A program made the position numbers and the translations under genes. 64,000 nt of DNA from Paraburkholderia megapolitana (GTDB lineage Bacteria > Pseudomonadota > Gammaproteobacteria > Burkholderiales > Burkholderiaceae), in contig NZ_CP041745.1 in NCBI RefSeq assembly GCF_007556815.1, forward strand, positions 372,001 through 436,000. The letters run 5' to 3'. Numbering within the stretch: the stretch's first letter is position 1; every line of letters begins with the position of its first letter. Shown one piece after another: positions 63,534 to 64,000 of this stretch. Below the pieces are notes generated by a model that did not search any database, was not told the origin of the DNA, and saw nothing but the letters and a program-made list of their open reading frames with translations.

Positions 63534-64000
63534 ATGTCGACGCAGGACCCGGCCGAGGCCGATCGCTCTTTTAACCGTTCGATGCTGGTGAAGCTCGTCG
63601 TGGTTGCCGCGCTGATGTTCGGCTTCGGGTTTGCGCTGGTGCCGATGTATCGCGCGATCTGTCAGATCACCGGCATCAACAACCTCGTGCAGCGCGATGC
63701 CACCGCACGCGAAGCGAAGAACACGCAGGTGGACATGAGCCGCACGATCTCGATCGAATTCGATGCGAACGCGCGCGGTCCGTTGGGTTTCAGGCCGGAG
63801 CAGCGCAGCCTCGATGTGCACCCTGGCGAAGTGACGACGGTGATATACGAAGTCTCGAACGAGCAGGCGCGCACGATTCAGGCGCAGGCCATTCCGAGCT
63901 ACGCGCCGAAGCAGGCGACCGAGTACTTCAAGAAGATCGAATGTTTTTGCTTTACGCAGCAGACGTTGACTGCGAACGAGACGAAACGGATGCCTGTGGT
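63534..64000 (+). CDS. ctaG: Cytochrome c oxidase assembly protein CtaG/Cox11 (3' partial)
   Basis: Cox11 delivers copper to the CuB site of subunit I. The visible 155 codons have one N-terminal membrane helix (residues 18-38, LVKLVVVAALMFGFGFALVP), a conserved CQITG at ~44 and the copper-binding CFCF motif near residue 142, with ECFCFTQQTL. The window ends before the C-terminus, so the stop is outside. It follows the small assembly gene by 57 bases, with AAGGA before the ATG. This completes the usual coxB-ctaD-small protein-ctaG order. Confidence 0.93.
   Translation, partial: MSTQDPAEADRSFNRSMLVKLVVVAALMFGFGFALVPMYRAICQITGINNLVQRDATAREAKNTQVDMSRTISIEFDANARGPLGFRPEQRSLDVHPGEVTTVIYEVSNEQARTIQAQAIPSYAPKQATEYFKKIECFCFTQQTLTANETKRMPV

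Overview
The window is a high-GC segment of a Burkholderiaceae (Betaproteobacteria) chromosome, most like Burkholderia sensu lato or Paraburkholderia. Gene content and order support this: gpmA / rhodanese / grxC / secB / gpsA, coaX-birA, ybeD ... lipB-lipA, ubiK-glnK-amtB, gshA-gshB followed by a Man-type EIIA, HPr and EI, and the cox cluster. It is mostly core metabolism. I see no IS element, prophage, CRISPR array, tRNA or rRNA.

Layout. 1-3.3 kb: PhaM (5' end outside the window), a patatin-like lipase and a ferritin-like protein. 3.4-6.0 kb: rfaE2, a small membrane protein, coaX and birA. 6.2-9.8 kb: a four-gene Mla/Mce-type lipid transporter. 9.9-17.4 kb: a VanZ-like protein, a thioredoxin-like ferredoxin, a hydrolase, a PBP5-type carboxypeptidase, ybeD, a LysR regulator, a DUF2917 protein, lipB and lipA. 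17.5-19.2 kb: an orphan, cysteine-free 579-residue protein on the minus strand. 19.6-22.3 kb: tauABC. 22.4-25.8 kb: a HAD phosphatase, a Na/Pi symporter and a GlpR/DeoR repressor. 26.2-31.1 kb: ugpQ plus a four-gene ABC importer. 31.6-36.3 kb: dctA-dctB-dctD. 36.4-40.0 kb: a TlpA-like protein, a lipoprotein, comM and ubiK. 40.4-48.2 kb: glnK-amtB, gshA-gshB and the partial PTS. 48.2-59.1 kb: moeB-like, ctpA-like, gpmA, rhodanese, grxC, secB, gpsA, penicillin acylase, trmL, comF and a BioC-like methyltransferase. 59.4-64 kb: DUF2244, coxB, ctaD, a 44-residue oxidase assembly protein and ctaG (cut by the window end).

The most interesting locus is the minus-strand gene at 17503-19242. A PIP/hrp_II box (TTCGC-N15-TTCGG) lies upstream, followed after 31 bases by a TANNNT -10 element. 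The protein has no cysteine, a Ser/Thr/Gln/Pro-rich N-terminus and two Gly/Ala-rich hydrophobic stretches. Together these suggest an HrpB/HrpX-controlled type III secretion effector that I cannot place in a known family. No secretion apparatus is visible here.

Regulation is unusually readable elsewhere. dctA has a sigma-54 promoter, an upstream palindrome and a 9-codon leader ORF, with its own DctB/DctD beside it. glnK-amtB has a sigma-54 promoter. ugpQ has two GlpR-like operators beside a divergent GlpR-type repressor. Two core genes, lipA and dctB, each need a one-base shift at a short homopolymer to be intact, which points to assembly errors or recent mutations. CoxB carries both a cytochrome c domain and a C-terminal OmpA-like domain.
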